A stretch of DNA of 25,937 bases from a virus, in IMG/VR virus record IMGVR_UViG_3300020465_000085, positions 1 through 25,937 of that record; one strand, 5' to 3'. The notes under the pieces were generated by a model. The model searched no databases and was not told the origin of the DNA. It saw only the letters and a list, made by a program, of their open reading frames with translations. The position numbers and the translations under genes are program-made. Shown one piece after another: positions 6,656-13,611 of the stretch; position 1 is the stretch's first letter; every line of letters begins with the position of its first letter.

Positions 6656-7093
6656 TTATTTGGCAGGAATTTTTGCTTCGACCATGCGATGGGTCATAGG
6701 CTTTACGTCTAACTTATTAGCTTTCTTGAGTCTGCTGTAATACTCAATTTCTTCGGCAGTAAAATCGTTGATCATAAACCTACACATCTTTCCTTGATTC
6801 CAATTTGGATCTGAATCAAGGGGATCAAACCAAAGTACAAATTCAAATGGTGACTCGGTTAATGCCTTGTATCCTGGCATAGATTGATGAAGCTTGTGGA
6901 TGCGTGTAGCTAATTCAACAATATTGTCGTAGATCTCTTGAGTTAACATCGAACGCAAGTGCATATCGAATGGCAATGCATCCTGCCAAATGATCCATGA
7001 GTCGTAGACAACGGATCGAATTGTTAAATATTTACTCCCATCAGGAGCTAGGAACTGATCAGAGTCAGCCCCTATAATCATAGTTTTTGCCAT
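6656..7093 (-). CDS. Hypothetical protein
   Basis: This encodes 145 residues with mixed alpha/beta composition and no signal peptide or membrane segment. The start at 7093 lies 29 bp inside the 3' end of the upstream methyltransferase-like gene. Visible features are a beta-rich N-terminus (SKYLTIRSVVYDSWIIWQD), a central helical part (LTQEIYDNIVELATRIHKLH) and a C-terminal EEIEYYSRLKK helix. I do not recognise the family. Neighbours suggest a role in DNA or nucleotide modification, but the sequence itself does not show it. Confidence 0.65.
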   Translation of the reverse strand: MAKTMIIGADSDQFLAPDGSKYLTIRSVVYDSWIIWQDALPFDMHLRSMLTQEIYDNIVELATRIHKLHQSMPGYKALTESPFEFVLWFDPLDSDPNWNQGKMCRFMINDFTAEEIEYYSRLKKANKLDVKPMTHRMVEAKIPAK

Positions 7094-7691
7094 AAGCTGC
7101 TCTGTAGGTTTCTTCCCAATCGCCTTCTCCGCTGTATTCGTTGAAGACGACTCTTCCTATGGCAGAAAAGACATTATGAAATCTCGAAAGCATCGTCTGA
7201 AAACGTGCTGGATCTGCTGGAGGAAGGTAAACAATTGCCGACCAATCCGAAGGAGAGATCCCACGGAAGGTCTCCAGTTCTTCGTCCCACCATTGGGGTC
7301 GAAGCCTTCGAAAAGGAATACATATGGGAAAGTCCCATAACCAAGGCGCACGAATAATCGCTTCGTTATGAGCCATCCAGATAACTGCATGACTAATACG
7401 CCCTTGCCTGTATTCCGTTAAAGTTTTATTAATAAGCCGCCTAGTTAGGGCAGCACCCGTGGGAGCTCCAACAAAGACTCTTCCTTCTCCTGGAACATCC
7501 CACTGCTTCCTAATAATTTGATCAAGTGTTTCATTGTCTCGATCAAAAAACCGCGAAGCTATCACCGATCGATTGATGTCTGTAGTTGAATAGGGATCTA
7601 AATCAATTGTGCCGAGGACGCTACGTGCTCCTTGTATGACATCAGCTGGTGGTGCTAGGTCACATCTATTAACTCTTCTTGGCTCTGGCAT
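7065..7691 (-). CDS. Degenerate phage N6-adenine methyltransferase-like protein
   Basis: This encodes 208 residues. The overall plan resembles the phage Dam-type N6-adenine methyltransferases: an early TIDLDPYS where the family has a Leu-Asp-Pro-Cys-Ala/Ser SAM-binding motif, then a Trp-D segment, then GRVFVGAPTG where a VFVNPPYS catalytic motif is expected. WMAHNE and DWSAIVYLPP strands follow. The catalytic Asn/Asp-Pro-Pro-Tyr is therefore replaced by Gly-Ala-Pro-Thr. If the homology is right, the enzyme probably cannot methylate adenine and may bind DNA or SAM only. An unrelated Rossmann-like protein is the alternative. It sits between two unknown genes in a minus-strand run with the ThyX-like gene. 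Confidence 0.55.
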   Translation of the reverse strand: MPEPRRVNRCDLAPPADVIQGARSVLGTIDLDPYSTTDINRSVIASRFFDRDNETLDQIIRKQWDVPGEGRVFVGAPTGAALTRRLINKTLTEYRQGRISHAVIWMAHNEAIIRAPWLWDFPICIPFRRLRPQWWDEELETFRGISPSDWSAIVYLPPADPARFQTMLSRFHNVFSAIGRVVFNEYSGEGDWEETYRAAYGKNYDYRG

Positions 7692-7694
7692 AAC

Positions 7695-8150
7695 TTAGAG
7701 CTCATCCATCATTGCCTGTATTCTTTTGGCCGGATGATCCCTAGGAATGATTGCCGCTGAGCCTCCTGAGTTATCTAGTAAAAGAATGCAAATCTCCTCG
7801 TCAAACTGACATTTTTTGACTTTGTTTAAAACATCTTTTAAAAATTCTTCGACAGTCGTGTCACCTGCTTTCTTTGCTTCTGCTAAATCTCTTTCAAGTT
7901 GAAAACGATTAATAAAATTTTGCTTTTGTATGGTTTCTTTTCCGTGATGGGTGGCGAGCTTCACGATTAAAGCTCCTTCCCCCAGGTAGCTAAATAAAGA
8001 GTCGAACGTTCTGATCAGGTCAGATATAATCGCTTCGCAGACTCTGACGTTTAATTCTTTTGATGCTTCCTTATTCTTAGTGGGTAAGGACTTGTCAATT
8101 AGTTCTGGAAAGAACTTGACTAAAAGTTCTGTAGGCTTCGGTCTTGCCAT
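7695..8150 (-). CDS. Hypothetical helical protein
   Basis: This encodes 151 residues, mostly helical, with a coiled-coil-like centre (RFQLERDLAEAKKAGDTTVEEFLKD). It ends in a short strand-rich segment (EEICILLLDNSGGSAAIIP) and a basic helix. It overlaps the gene upstream by 56 bp. The four-base spacing to the methyltransferase-like gene suggests one operon. No family is recognised. Confidence 0.65.
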   Translation of the reverse strand: MARPKPTELLVKFFPELIDKSLPTKNKEASKELNVRVCEAIISDLIRTFDSLFSYLGEGALIVKLATHHGKETIQKQNFINRFQLERDLAEAKKAGDTTVEEFLKDVLNKVKKCQFDEEICILLLDNSGGSAAIIPRDHPAKRIQAMMDEL

Positions 8151-8310
8151 GCAGTTTCATGTTCTGGGTTGTGACTAATAGATGGTCTGCGATGTATTCC
8201 GCTTGACTAAGCAGAGGTACGTATTGCCTGTATCTTGAATCTTTTAAAAAAGAATCAATCAACAAAGAGATCGAAGAATGTAATTCAAACAATTCATTAG
8301 AAATCTCCAT
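8095..8310 (-). CDS. Small hypothetical helical protein
   Basis: The open frame extends to 8436, but the first 42 codons lie over the end of the ThyX-like gene. I place the start at ATG 8310, giving 71 residues (MEISNELFELHSSISLLIDS...), with GAGA about seven bases upstream and ten bases after the preceding stop. The sequence is mainly helical and lacks known motifs. Its 3' 56 bp overlap the next gene in the run. Confidence 0.55.
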   Translation of the reverse strand: MEISNELFELHSSISLLIDSFLKDSRYRQYVPLLSQAEYIADHLLVTTQNMKLHGKTEAYRTFSQVLSRTN

Positions 8311-8320
8311 CGAAACGATC

Positions 8321-9106
8321 TCATGCTGCAACTGTTTTTGGTTCACTACTTCTTGATCTTTTCTTTTTAAACCCTGAATACCACCATCTATAAATCTCGG
8401 GAACCCATTTGCGAATTTCTTCGCCAATCTTGTCAACGATCGTCTTCATTTCGTAGCTGCTACGCATCAAGCTAGCACGCTCTAGTAGACGAAGCCAATC
8501 ACCGAGACTTGCAGTTACTGTAGCGTTAATAATTAAATTTTGTGGCAAAGATTCCTGAGCTACTTCCTTCGCAATCCCTCTCTCCCGTGCGGCATTGAAG
8601 TCAATTAATGATGAATAACCCGACGCTAATTGTTCATGACGATCTTCTTCTGTCCACTTAAATTCAGTACCGTCATCTGGGCTATAGAAGCCAACGGTTC
8701 TTGAATAAACATAGTCTTCTATTGATTGGTTGAAGTCTTTGACAGGCATACGATAGCTGTCAGCAGTTTCGTAAATAGACTGAGAATTAAAGCAAAGAGC
8801 CTGGCTTATTTCTTTTAACCCATGAATTGTTGTTTTATCACCTCTCAAGTGTAGGGATAGATGAGGATGATCGAATGGAATAAATGCTTCCTGAGTGATT
8901 TTCTGCTGCTTCTTAATAGCAGGTGCCCATTGCTCGATAAATTTCGCACCACTTTCGTCCTCAGCTAATGATTTATCGTTCTCAGCCATAACAGTACTTG
9001 ATGGCTTGAAGGTGCGATCAGTTAATGTTTTAAAGACTGAATATAAAAGCTTTTGAGGTTGCTCTTCTCCACCAATCCTATGGACACAGAATTGATTGAA
9101 AGCCAT
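8321..9106 (-). CDS. ThyX-like protein with erased signature motif
   Basis: This encodes 261 residues from ATG 9106 (a TTG three codons upstream also exists). ThyX enzymes make dTMP from dUMP with FAD and folate. The family framework is recognisable: PFDHPHLSLHL (about 77-87), then a helix with the signature region, GFYSPDDG, EVAQESLPQNL, and a C-terminal helix pair LGDWLRLLERASLMRSSYEMKTI. However, the signature Arg-His-Arg-x-x-Ser-x-Asn-Glu-x-Ser-x-Arg-Tyr reads Cys-Phe-Asn-x-x-Ser-x-Tyr-Glu-x-Ala-x-Ser-Tyr. The Arg of the usual Ala-Arg-x-x-Leu-Pro is Gln. FAD and dUMP contacts should be lost. The C-terminus is extended and basic (KKKRSRSSEPK). It may be non-catalytic or act on another substrate. 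The alignment was made by eye. Confidence 0.65.
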   Translation of the reverse strand: MAFNQFCVHRIGGEEQPQKLLYSVFKTLTDRTFKPSSTVMAENDKSLAEDESGAKFIEQWAPAIKKQQKITQEAFIPFDHPHLSLHLRGDKTTIHGLKEISQALCFNSQSIYETADSYRMPVKDFNQSIEDYVYSRTVGFYSPDDGTEFKWTEEDRHEQLASGYSSLIDFNAARERGIAKEVAQESLPQNLIINATVTASLGDWLRLLERASLMRSSYEMKTIVDKIGEEIRKWVPEIYRWWYSGFKKKRSRSSEPKTVAA

Positions 9107-9164
9107 GATAAGCAACCGTACTATTAATAAGAAGGTACGGTCCTTAACAAATTAATGCAAGCCC

Positions 9165-9183
9165 TAGCACACAATATGTGCTA
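9165..9183. other. Perfect 7-bp hairpin
   Basis: TAGCACA (9165-9171) pairs with TGTGCTA (9177-9183) around a five-base loop. It lies between the ThyX-like gene and the small DUF4214 gene, 11 bp beyond the latter's stop. A T-rich tract (9191-9202) follows on the + side only, where no gene is read. It could be a 3' RNA-stabilising hairpin or an operator for the ThyX run. Confidence 0.35.
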
Positions 9184-9193
9184 ATCCAGATTA

Positions 9194-9379
9194 TTATTTT
9201 TTTAGATTTTTATATTCTTCGCTTAGCTTAATATTGGAAATTACATTGTCTCTAGTCTGCCCTCTTTCTTCAATATCAGCGATCCAATAGTCCAACCCTT
9301 CAGTGTCAGGCTCTCTTTTTAATAAGTCTCTATAAGCTTGAGTTACGAATTCAGAATTTGTCACTGTATGAGATGTCAT
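9194..9379 (-). CDS. Single-unit DUF4214 protein
   Basis: This is a 61-residue protein consisting of one DUF4214 unit (FVTQAYRDLLKREPDTEGLDYW, then a Gly-x-T/S-R-x-x-V-x-x-x-I-x-x-SEEY helix). DUF4214 occurs in cyanobacterial and phage surface or adhesion proteins, often as repeats. The neighbouring gene 9416-10312 carries two units, so these may assemble together. The start ATG is preceded by a TATCTTGCA box at 9386-9394 and not by an evident ribosome binding site. Confidence 0.8.
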   Translation of the reverse strand: MTSHTVTNSEFVTQAYRDLLKREPDTEGLDYWIADIEERGQTRDNVISNIKLSEEYKNLKK

Positions 9380-9385
9380 ACAATT

Positions 9386-9394
9386 TGCAAGATA
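9386..9394 (-). promoter_or_regulatory. TATCTTGCA box before DUF4214 gene
   Basis: Read on the minus strand the sequence is GTATAGTATCTTGCAA, seven bases before the ATG at 9379. It is the same nine-base element as at 42-50, 76-84 and 18921-18929. It may act as a promoter or regulatory site; it is not complementary to the anti-Shine-Dalgarno sequence. Confidence 0.4.
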
Positions 9395-9415
9395 CTATAC
9401 AAAGTTTAACGGAAC

Positions 9416-10312
9416 TCAGACTTTAATGCTGTACTTCTTCTCCAGCTCATCAAGTCTCTGGGTCAAGGTCTTAACTGCATCTGAATCATTATCATCGTCA
9501 TCATCAGAATCACCGCCACGATATTTTTTAAACAGATCTGCTGGATCAATGTAATCAGGTGGCTTTCCTTCATACCTAGATTCGTGGTATCGGTCTGCTG
9601 CTCCTATTTCGTCGATACCAAGCATGACTTCTTTTTTCATTTGAGGTAAGAATCTCTGGTAGTAATCGTCTGTCATCCGATTACCAGCATCAGCGGCAGC
9701 ATCAATTGAATCCCAGTACTTGTTATATGGCCTATTTGGATCTGGCGTATATCTTGGATCTTTCTCTTTAGGTTCTTTGATTTTTACGCAACCGTCACCA
9801 GCTGCGTTGACCTTATATCCGTTAGCGCAATCAATATCAATTGGTAGGTCAGGGTCTACAACGCATCCATCTCCTGCTGAGTTTGTGACCATGCCAGGTC
9901 CGCAAACGATTGGATCTGGATCGTCAATTTCAATTGGATTACCTCCTCCTTGATATTCTTTATATTCATCACTACGTCGGATATTGGCTAAGACATCCTC
10001 TCTGGACTGCCCTCCCTCTCTCATATCATTCATCCAGTACTCCCTACCTTCGTCTCTAAGTTCTCGACCAAGCTCTGTTTTATAGGTATCACCAAGCCAT
10101 TTCTCGTCGCTACGGCGAATGTTTGATAGAACTTGATTTCGGTTTTGACCACCTTCATGAATATCTTTAGTCCAGTAGTCAAGTCCTTCTTGTCCGATTT
10201 CTCGACCCAGCTCTTTTTTATAAACGCCACGCAACCATTCTTGAGTACGTTGCCTTGCTTCCTCTTGTGGGTCAATATTTTGTCCCGGAATATAAGATAA
10301 TATCGCTGACAT
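9416..10312 (-). CDS. Two-repeat DUF4214 protein with Cys-Gly motifs
   Basis: This encodes 298 residues. Two tandem DUF4214 units at about 28-68 and 73-114 share the pattern YK-ELGRE, then EG-x-x-YW, DI/M-EGGQ-R, and IRRSDE. They are followed by two short Cys motifs of the form Cys-x-x-Gly-x(8-9)-Gly-Cys-Val (CGPGMV and CANGYK). After these come a Lys/Pro/Asp linker, an acidic stretch (DSDDDDDND) and a C-terminal coiled coil (TLTQRLDELEKKY). It is probably a virion or surface-associated structural protein, inferred from repeat type and domain order. It lies in the same orientation as its one-unit relative and the Asp-rich protein upstream (10338-11213), which has a similar Cys-Gly motif. Confidence 0.75.
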   Translation of the reverse strand: MSAILSYIPGQNIDPQEEARQRTQEWLRGVYKKELGREIGQEGLDYWTKDIHEGGQNRNQVLSNIRRSDEKWLGDTYKTELGRELRDEGREYWMNDMREGGQSREDVLANIRRSDEYKEYQGGGNPIEIDDPDPIVCGPGMVTNSAGDGCVVDPDLPIDIDCANGYKVNAAGDGCVKIKEPKEKDPRYTPDPNRPYNKYWDSIDAAADAGNRMTDDYYQRFLPQMKKEVMLGIDEIGAADRYHESRYEGKPPDYIDPADLFKKYRGGDSDDDDDNDSDAVKTLTQRLDELEKKYSIKV

Positions 10313-10337
10313 ATTGTCGTTAATGTTTTTTTATAGT

Positions 10338-11213
10338 CTAATAAGAACGATTATTTTTATATCCAGAGGCTCTTAGAACACTTTCAATCTGCTCTTTTGA
10401 GTGGTCATAGTCGTCTCCAGTAATATATCGATGAAATTTACCTTCAGTAATTGATGGATTATATTTTGATGAGCTACCAGATATTGAAGTCATTGTTGGT
10501 GTCCAATAAGGAATACTTCCCAATTCAGATGGATCGTTTACTTTACGAGTTGGATCCCAGTTAGCATCCCAATCTTCTCTTTTATCTTTTAGTGCCCTCG
10601 GAGTCTTTTCTGGTTCTTCCCATGGGTTGTCAGCATATTCTTTATCGTCAATACATTTACCAGATAAACCTCTTTTTTGACCATCAGGGCAGTCTTTAAC
10701 CGGGTCAACTGGATCTACTGGATCAACTGGATCTTCTTCTTCTTTAGAAGTATCTGCTCCTGACCATCTCCAAAAAGCATGACCTTCATCGTCGCCTTCA
10801 TCAAAGCTACCCATGTGCGTAACCGAGTCAGCGTAGGCACGATTTGGACCTACATCGCCAGCATCTAGTCTTTGAATAATATCTTTTCCTTCATAAACTA
10901 AATTATTCTGTTTAAGAGCTTCGTCATCAATAGTCACTCCAGAGGTGGAAGCAAAACGTGCTAATGCATTAGATGTTGTGTCAGGCCCATATGCGTATTG
11001 ATCAGGTCTACGATTCAAGATAGCTGACACGTACTCGTCATAGCTAAGACTCCCGTCATCACCAGCAGCCTCTTTAAATTTATCGGATAAATAATTAGTT
11101 CTTGCTAAGCTGCCCGTGTCGTATATATCTCCATCGTCTCTTGGTGAATCCCAACGAGTTCCTGACCAGCCTTGGCTTCTGTAAAAACTCTCTAATTCCT
11201 TAGCTATCGACAT
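10338..11213 (-). CDS. Acidic protein with Pro-Asp-Val repeats
   Basis: This encodes 291 residues, very rich in Asp, Gly and Ser. Residues 43-67 (DKFKEAAGDDGSLSYDEYVSA) resemble an EF-hand-like calcium loop, although spacing was not tested. Residues 161-172 contain a DPV triplet repeated four times. A Cys-Pro-x-Gly-x(8)-Cys motif follows at 175-187 and matches the motifs in the neighbouring DUF4214 protein. The C-terminal third is Trp/Tyr/Ser-rich. This looks like an extracellular or virion-surface protein, but no signal peptide is present. The function is unknown. Confidence 0.7.
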   Translation of the reverse strand: MSIAKELESFYRSQGWSGTRWDSPRDDGDIYDTGSLARTNYLSDKFKEAAGDDGSLSYDEYVSAILNRRPDQYAYGPDTTSNALARFASTSGVTIDDEALKQNNLVYEGKDIIQRLDAGDVGPNRAYADSVTHMGSFDEGDDEGHAFWRWSGADTSKEEEDPVDPVDPVDPVKDCPDGQKRGLSGKCIDDKEYADNPWEEPEKTPRALKDKREDWDANWDPTRKVNDPSELGSIPYWTPTMTSISGSSSKYNPSITEGKFHRYITGDDYDHSKEQIESVLRASGYKNNRSY

Positions 11214-11239
11214 CTTTGAAAAATACTATTAATTCTATT

Positions 11240-11923
11240 TTACTTATTATTATCAGTCATAAATTTAGGAACCATCATCGAGGACACAGGTTCAGAAGAG
11301 CCCATACGCCAATCGATCCAAATCTTATTTGTTTTCTCTAACCTTTCGAATGTTTTAGGGTCTTTATCAGCTGTTGTCTCAAGGAAACAAAGAGTTTCGC
11401 TTTCTAATTTTCTAGTACTAAATTCAATATCAATCGTGTCTAATGTTCTGCGATGATGAAAATGGGGGACTCCTTTTATCTTCATGTGAAGTGGATTGCA
11501 GCAGTTGTTGTCACCGCAAACCATTTTCATTGGTAGCCGTCCAATATCGCCCCAAGTAAACCACGCTGCCACTCGTGCTGCAGAGAATTGACGACCAGAA
11601 TTCCAATGACGAGGAATGGGAAAGTAACTTGAATTGCAGCGAGAGTGAAACTTGCCACGCCAGGGCCAGCAATCATCTGGTCCCTGCATCTCAACGAAAG
11701 ACCAAAATTCTAGAAATCTTCTTCTGTGAACCTTTTCTATTTTGTGTACATCAAGAGAAAGTCTTCCTTCTGTTAAAGCACTAACACACCTGACACAGGC
11801 ATGGCTGTCTGAATAACGAGGGATTTGACCATCCCTTGATCCGATGCTGTGCTCGTGAAAGAAGCAAATCGGTCCACTTTCAATTTTTGTGTGAAGATCT
11901 GGAGGGAGAGCCCATTGTGCCAT
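11240..11923 (-). CDS. HNH-like protein, active site uncertain
   Basis: This encodes 227 residues. An N-terminal Cys-rich part (CFFHEHSIGS..., SHACVRCV) could bind zinc. The centre has the HNH_3-type layout: DDCWPWRGK, then AARVAAWFTWGDIGRLPMK, then VCGDNNCCNPLHM. In the usual family a catalytic His precedes the first Cys (His-x-Cys); here that position is Met (MVC). The fold is probably kept and zinc bound, but cutting activity is in doubt, unless this belongs to the sub-type where the His is moved. Free-standing HNH-type genes are often mobile in phages. It lies between the acidic protein gene and a small barrel-like gene, all on the minus strand. Confidence 0.7.
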   Translation of the reverse strand: MAQWALPPDLHTKIESGPICFFHEHSIGSRDGQIPRYSDSHACVRCVSALTEGRLSLDVHKIEKVHRRRFLEFWSFVEMQGPDDCWPWRGKFHSRCNSSYFPIPRHWNSGRQFSAARVAAWFTWGDIGRLPMKMVCGDNNCCNPLHMKIKGVPHFHHRRTLDTIDIEFSTRKLESETLCFLETTADKDPKTFERLEKTNKIWIDWRMGSSEPVSSMMVPKFMTDNNK

Positions 11924-11925
11924 AT

Positions 11926-12168
11926 CTATTTGGTGTTAAAAGGAAAGCCTTTAGGTGGATTGAAATCTCCACCTAATGCAGTCAGCTGTAACTTTTTAGG
12001 TAACAGTTCAATTTGATCCAGCGGCCAAAGCTCCTTACGAGTCGATTCCTCGATCGCGATAGGAACAAGAATGTCCTTGACACCAGTAGCTTGATGAGCG
12101 CCAATAACCATTCCTTGGCGTTGATCAACCTTGTGCTTAACCCGATGACCTAGTTTTAGGTCTTTCAT
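11926..12168 (-). CDS. Small barrel-like (KOW/Tudor-type) hypothetical protein
   Basis: The open frame begins at 12225, but the first 19 codons are Cys/Leu-rich and unlike the rest. I therefore place the start at ATG 12168, giving 80 residues. The core (LGHRVKHKVDQRQGMVIGA, then VPIAIEESTRKELWPLDQIELLP) follows the strand-turn-strand layout of small beta barrels such as KOW, Tudor or S1-like folds that bind RNA or proteins. No specific family is claimed. It sits next to dCMP deaminase and reads in the same direction. Confidence 0.6.
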   Translation of the reverse strand: MKDLKLGHRVKHKVDQRQGMVIGAHQATGVKDILVPIAIEESTRKELWPLDQIELLPKKLQLTALGGDFNPPKGFPFNTK

Positions 12169-12228
12169 TACATTGCTTAACTTGCATATTGATAGATACA
12201 GTAAGCACTTTAATTGATTTAGCAAGTA

Positions 12229-12726
12229 TCAGTCGTTATCTTCTGCTGGTTCTAGAGGTCCACGGATAGGAATTCGATGTACTGCGATACCAGCTTCGAT
12301 GAACATTTCACGAGCAGTATCGAATGATTCCTGCCATCTCATTGGTTCTACGAAGTCCGGGACAACGATCTTATTAATATCAGCTTGAATTAAAACTGCG
12401 GCACAATTACTGCAAGTCATTAGCGGCCAGATGTACATCGTCGAGCCTGCTAAACAGACTCCAGACTTAGCAGCAAAAGCAACACAATTCATCTCTGCAT
12501 GGACGGTCATTGAAAGCCTGGTATCCCTGTCCTGTAAGCGAGCATCTGTATCTGTAATTCCAACAGGTAATCCATTGAAACCTTGAGCTAATATTCTTCG
12601 ATCTCTAACAGCAACTGCTCCTACTTTTGTACTGGGATCTTTACTCCAACCAGCAATATTAGAAGCGATAACAAGAAAACGCTGATCCCAATGTGCGGGA
12701 GCTTTAGGTGGTTTTAAGTTTTGCAT
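12229..12726 (-). CDS. dCMP deaminase
   Basis: This is a 165-residue zinc enzyme that converts dCMP to dUMP, the substrate for thymidylate synthesis. The zinc and catalytic residues are visible: HAE at 76-78 and CSNC at 105-108. The early WDQRFLVIASNIAGWSKDPSTKVGAV is typical of phage dCMP deaminases. The residue before the first Cys is Thr instead of the usual Pro. Its presence beside a ThyX-like protein that has lost its signature raises the question of what the dUMP is used for. The gene is divergent from the + gene at 12751, with 24 bp between them. Confidence 0.93.
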   Translation of the reverse strand: MQNLKPPKAPAHWDQRFLVIASNIAGWSKDPSTKVGAVAVRDRRILAQGFNGLPVGITDTDARLQDRDTRLSMTVHAEMNCVAFAAKSGVCLAGSTMYIWPLMTCSNCAAVLIQADINKIVVPDFVEPMRWQESFDTAREMFIEAGIAVHRIPIRGPLEPAEDND

Positions 12727-12750
12727 AGAATGTAAACGGGAGGTTAATTA

Positions 12751-12966
12751 ATGATTGAAGTAATTTCTGTTATCGGCGTCGCAACTGCTGGTGCTTTGTG
12801 GCGCATTGCTTTCACTCAAGGAAGCATGAAGAGAGGTATGGAGGCAATACTTAGAGAAGTTCAATTACTAAGAAGTGAAGTATCTAAAGACCTCATTATT
12901 GTAAAAGAGGAATTAAAAGATCACGAGGTACGTATTAGGAAATTAGAAACTGGTAAAAGAAGATGA
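12751..12966 (+). CDS. Membrane-anchored short coiled coil
   Basis: This encodes 71 residues. An N-terminal hydrophobic helix (IEVISVIGVATAGALWRIAF, about 2-21) is followed by a long charged coiled coil (MEAILREVQLLRSEVSKDL...). GGGAGG sits about 10 bases before the ATG. The architecture is the reverse of the 578-787 protein. Its TGA overlaps the ATG of the zinc-ribbon gene (ATGA), so the two are coupled. No function is known. Confidence 0.75.
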   Translation: MIEVISVIGVATAGALWRIAFTQGSMKRGMEAILREVQLLRSEVSKDLIIVKEELKDHEVRIRKLETGKRR

Positions 12967-13115
12967 AATGTTATCACTGCCAAGGACAATTGATCTGGAA
13001 GAACGAGAGCAATTGTTCAGAAGATTTTCCTGACGGAGAATTCAACTTACACACAACATTAACCTGCGAAGGATGTAATTCTTTCGTCGAGGTTTACTAC
13101 AATAAAACCTCCTAA
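12963..13115 (+). CDS. Zinc-ribbon mini-protein, copy 1
   Basis: This encodes 50 residues, too short for most automatic calls. CYHC at 3-6 and CEGC near 35-38 form the expected zinc site. The frame reads MKCYHCQGQLIWKN, then an acidic loop, then CEGCNSFVEVYYNK. It is a clear paralogue of the minus-strand protein at 6505-6651. The four-base overlap with the preceding gene supports the start. I recall this family from marine cyanophages without a known function. Confidence 0.8.
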   Translation: MKCYHCQGQLIWKNESNCSEDFPDGEFNLHTTLTCEGCNSFVEVYYNKTS

Positions 13116-13160
13116 TTATTAAGGAAATCTAAGGACACGACTGGCCTTTAGACTAGGGCC

Positions 13161-13328
13161 ATGATTATTATCTATCAAGAGCACATCGACGTGCTGGAGA
13201 CAGAGCTGATTGAGCTGAAGGCTGAGAATAGATTCTTGAAAAAATTACTGGAATATAAATCGTTGGGTTGGCCTTACGAGCCGAATTCAACATCAGCACC
13301 AGAGCCGACTTCTGCGTCTTCTAAATAG
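13161..13328 (+). CDS. Tiny leucine-zipper-like protein
   Basis: This encodes 55 residues. The first half is a regular heptad helix (IYQEHIDVLETELIELKAEN, then RFLKKLLEY). The second half is a low-complexity Ser/Pro/Glu tail. Directly before the start there is a short hairpin (TGGCC ... GGCCA, 13142-13162) that could cover the start codon. The last 55 bp run antisense to the opposing gene 13274-13576, and in both genes this shared DNA encodes a loose tail. The function is unknown; such helices often mediate dimerisation. Confidence 0.6.
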   Translation: MIIIYQEHIDVLETELIELKAENRFLKKLLEYKSLGWPYEPNSTSAPEPTSASSK

Positions 13329-13576
13329 CCTGGCCTCCAGCCGCTTTGCCAGATCTCCCTTGATTTAATGTGGAGTTGTTCAGGTGTTTTATTGTTCTCG
13401 TGTAAGTAAGCAATAATTATATCTTTGAGATGATCGTTCGTTGCGTTATACCGATTGAGCAACCTTGCTAGGTCAACGATATTTTGCTTGGTTAATTCTT
13501 TAAGACTCTTAGAGACTATCTCCTCGATAAGAGGTCGATCGTAAAGATGCATAGGATGAGAAGCCAAACCATTCAT
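13274..13576 (-). CDS. Hypothetical helical protein
   Basis: This encodes 100 residues, largely helical (IEEIVSKSLKELTKQNIVDLARLLNRY), with a Trp-Arg-Pro-Gly segment near the end and a flexible Gly/Asp tail. It ends in the 55-bp overlap with the tiny + gene. A TATCTTGCA box lies 14 bases upstream of its ATG but in the opposite orientation to the gene. No family is recognised. Confidence 0.65.
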   Translation of the reverse strand: MNGLASHPMHLYDRPLIEEIVSKSLKELTKQNIVDLARLLNRYNATNDHLKDIIIAYLHENNKTPEQLHIKSREIWQSGWRPGYLEDAEVGSGADVEFGS

Positions 13577-13589
13577 TTTTTGCGTGCTT

Positions 13590-13598
13590 TATCTTGCA
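13590..13598 (+). promoter_or_regulatory. TATCTTGCA box at edge of repeat block
   Basis: This is another copy of the nine-base element. Unlike the copies at 76, 9386 and 18921 it points away from the nearest gene start (ATG 13576, minus) and towards the GGTACC cluster. It may serve the non-coding block and not the gene. Confidence 0.35.
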
Positions 13599-13611
13599 TT
13601 TTGTACGAAAA

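Noticed and set aside
8311-8436. N-terminal extension of the gene at 8095
   Set aside because: These codons lie over the end of the ThyX-like gene, and the ATG at 8310 sits correctly after its stop.
9165-9202. Rho-independent terminator on the + strand
   Set aside because: The stem is good, but the T-run is several bases away and no + strand gene lies upstream; kept only as a hairpin.
11575-11784. + strand frame opposite the HNH-like gene
   Set aside because: No ribosome site or motif; the minus strand carries clear HNH landmarks over the same bases.
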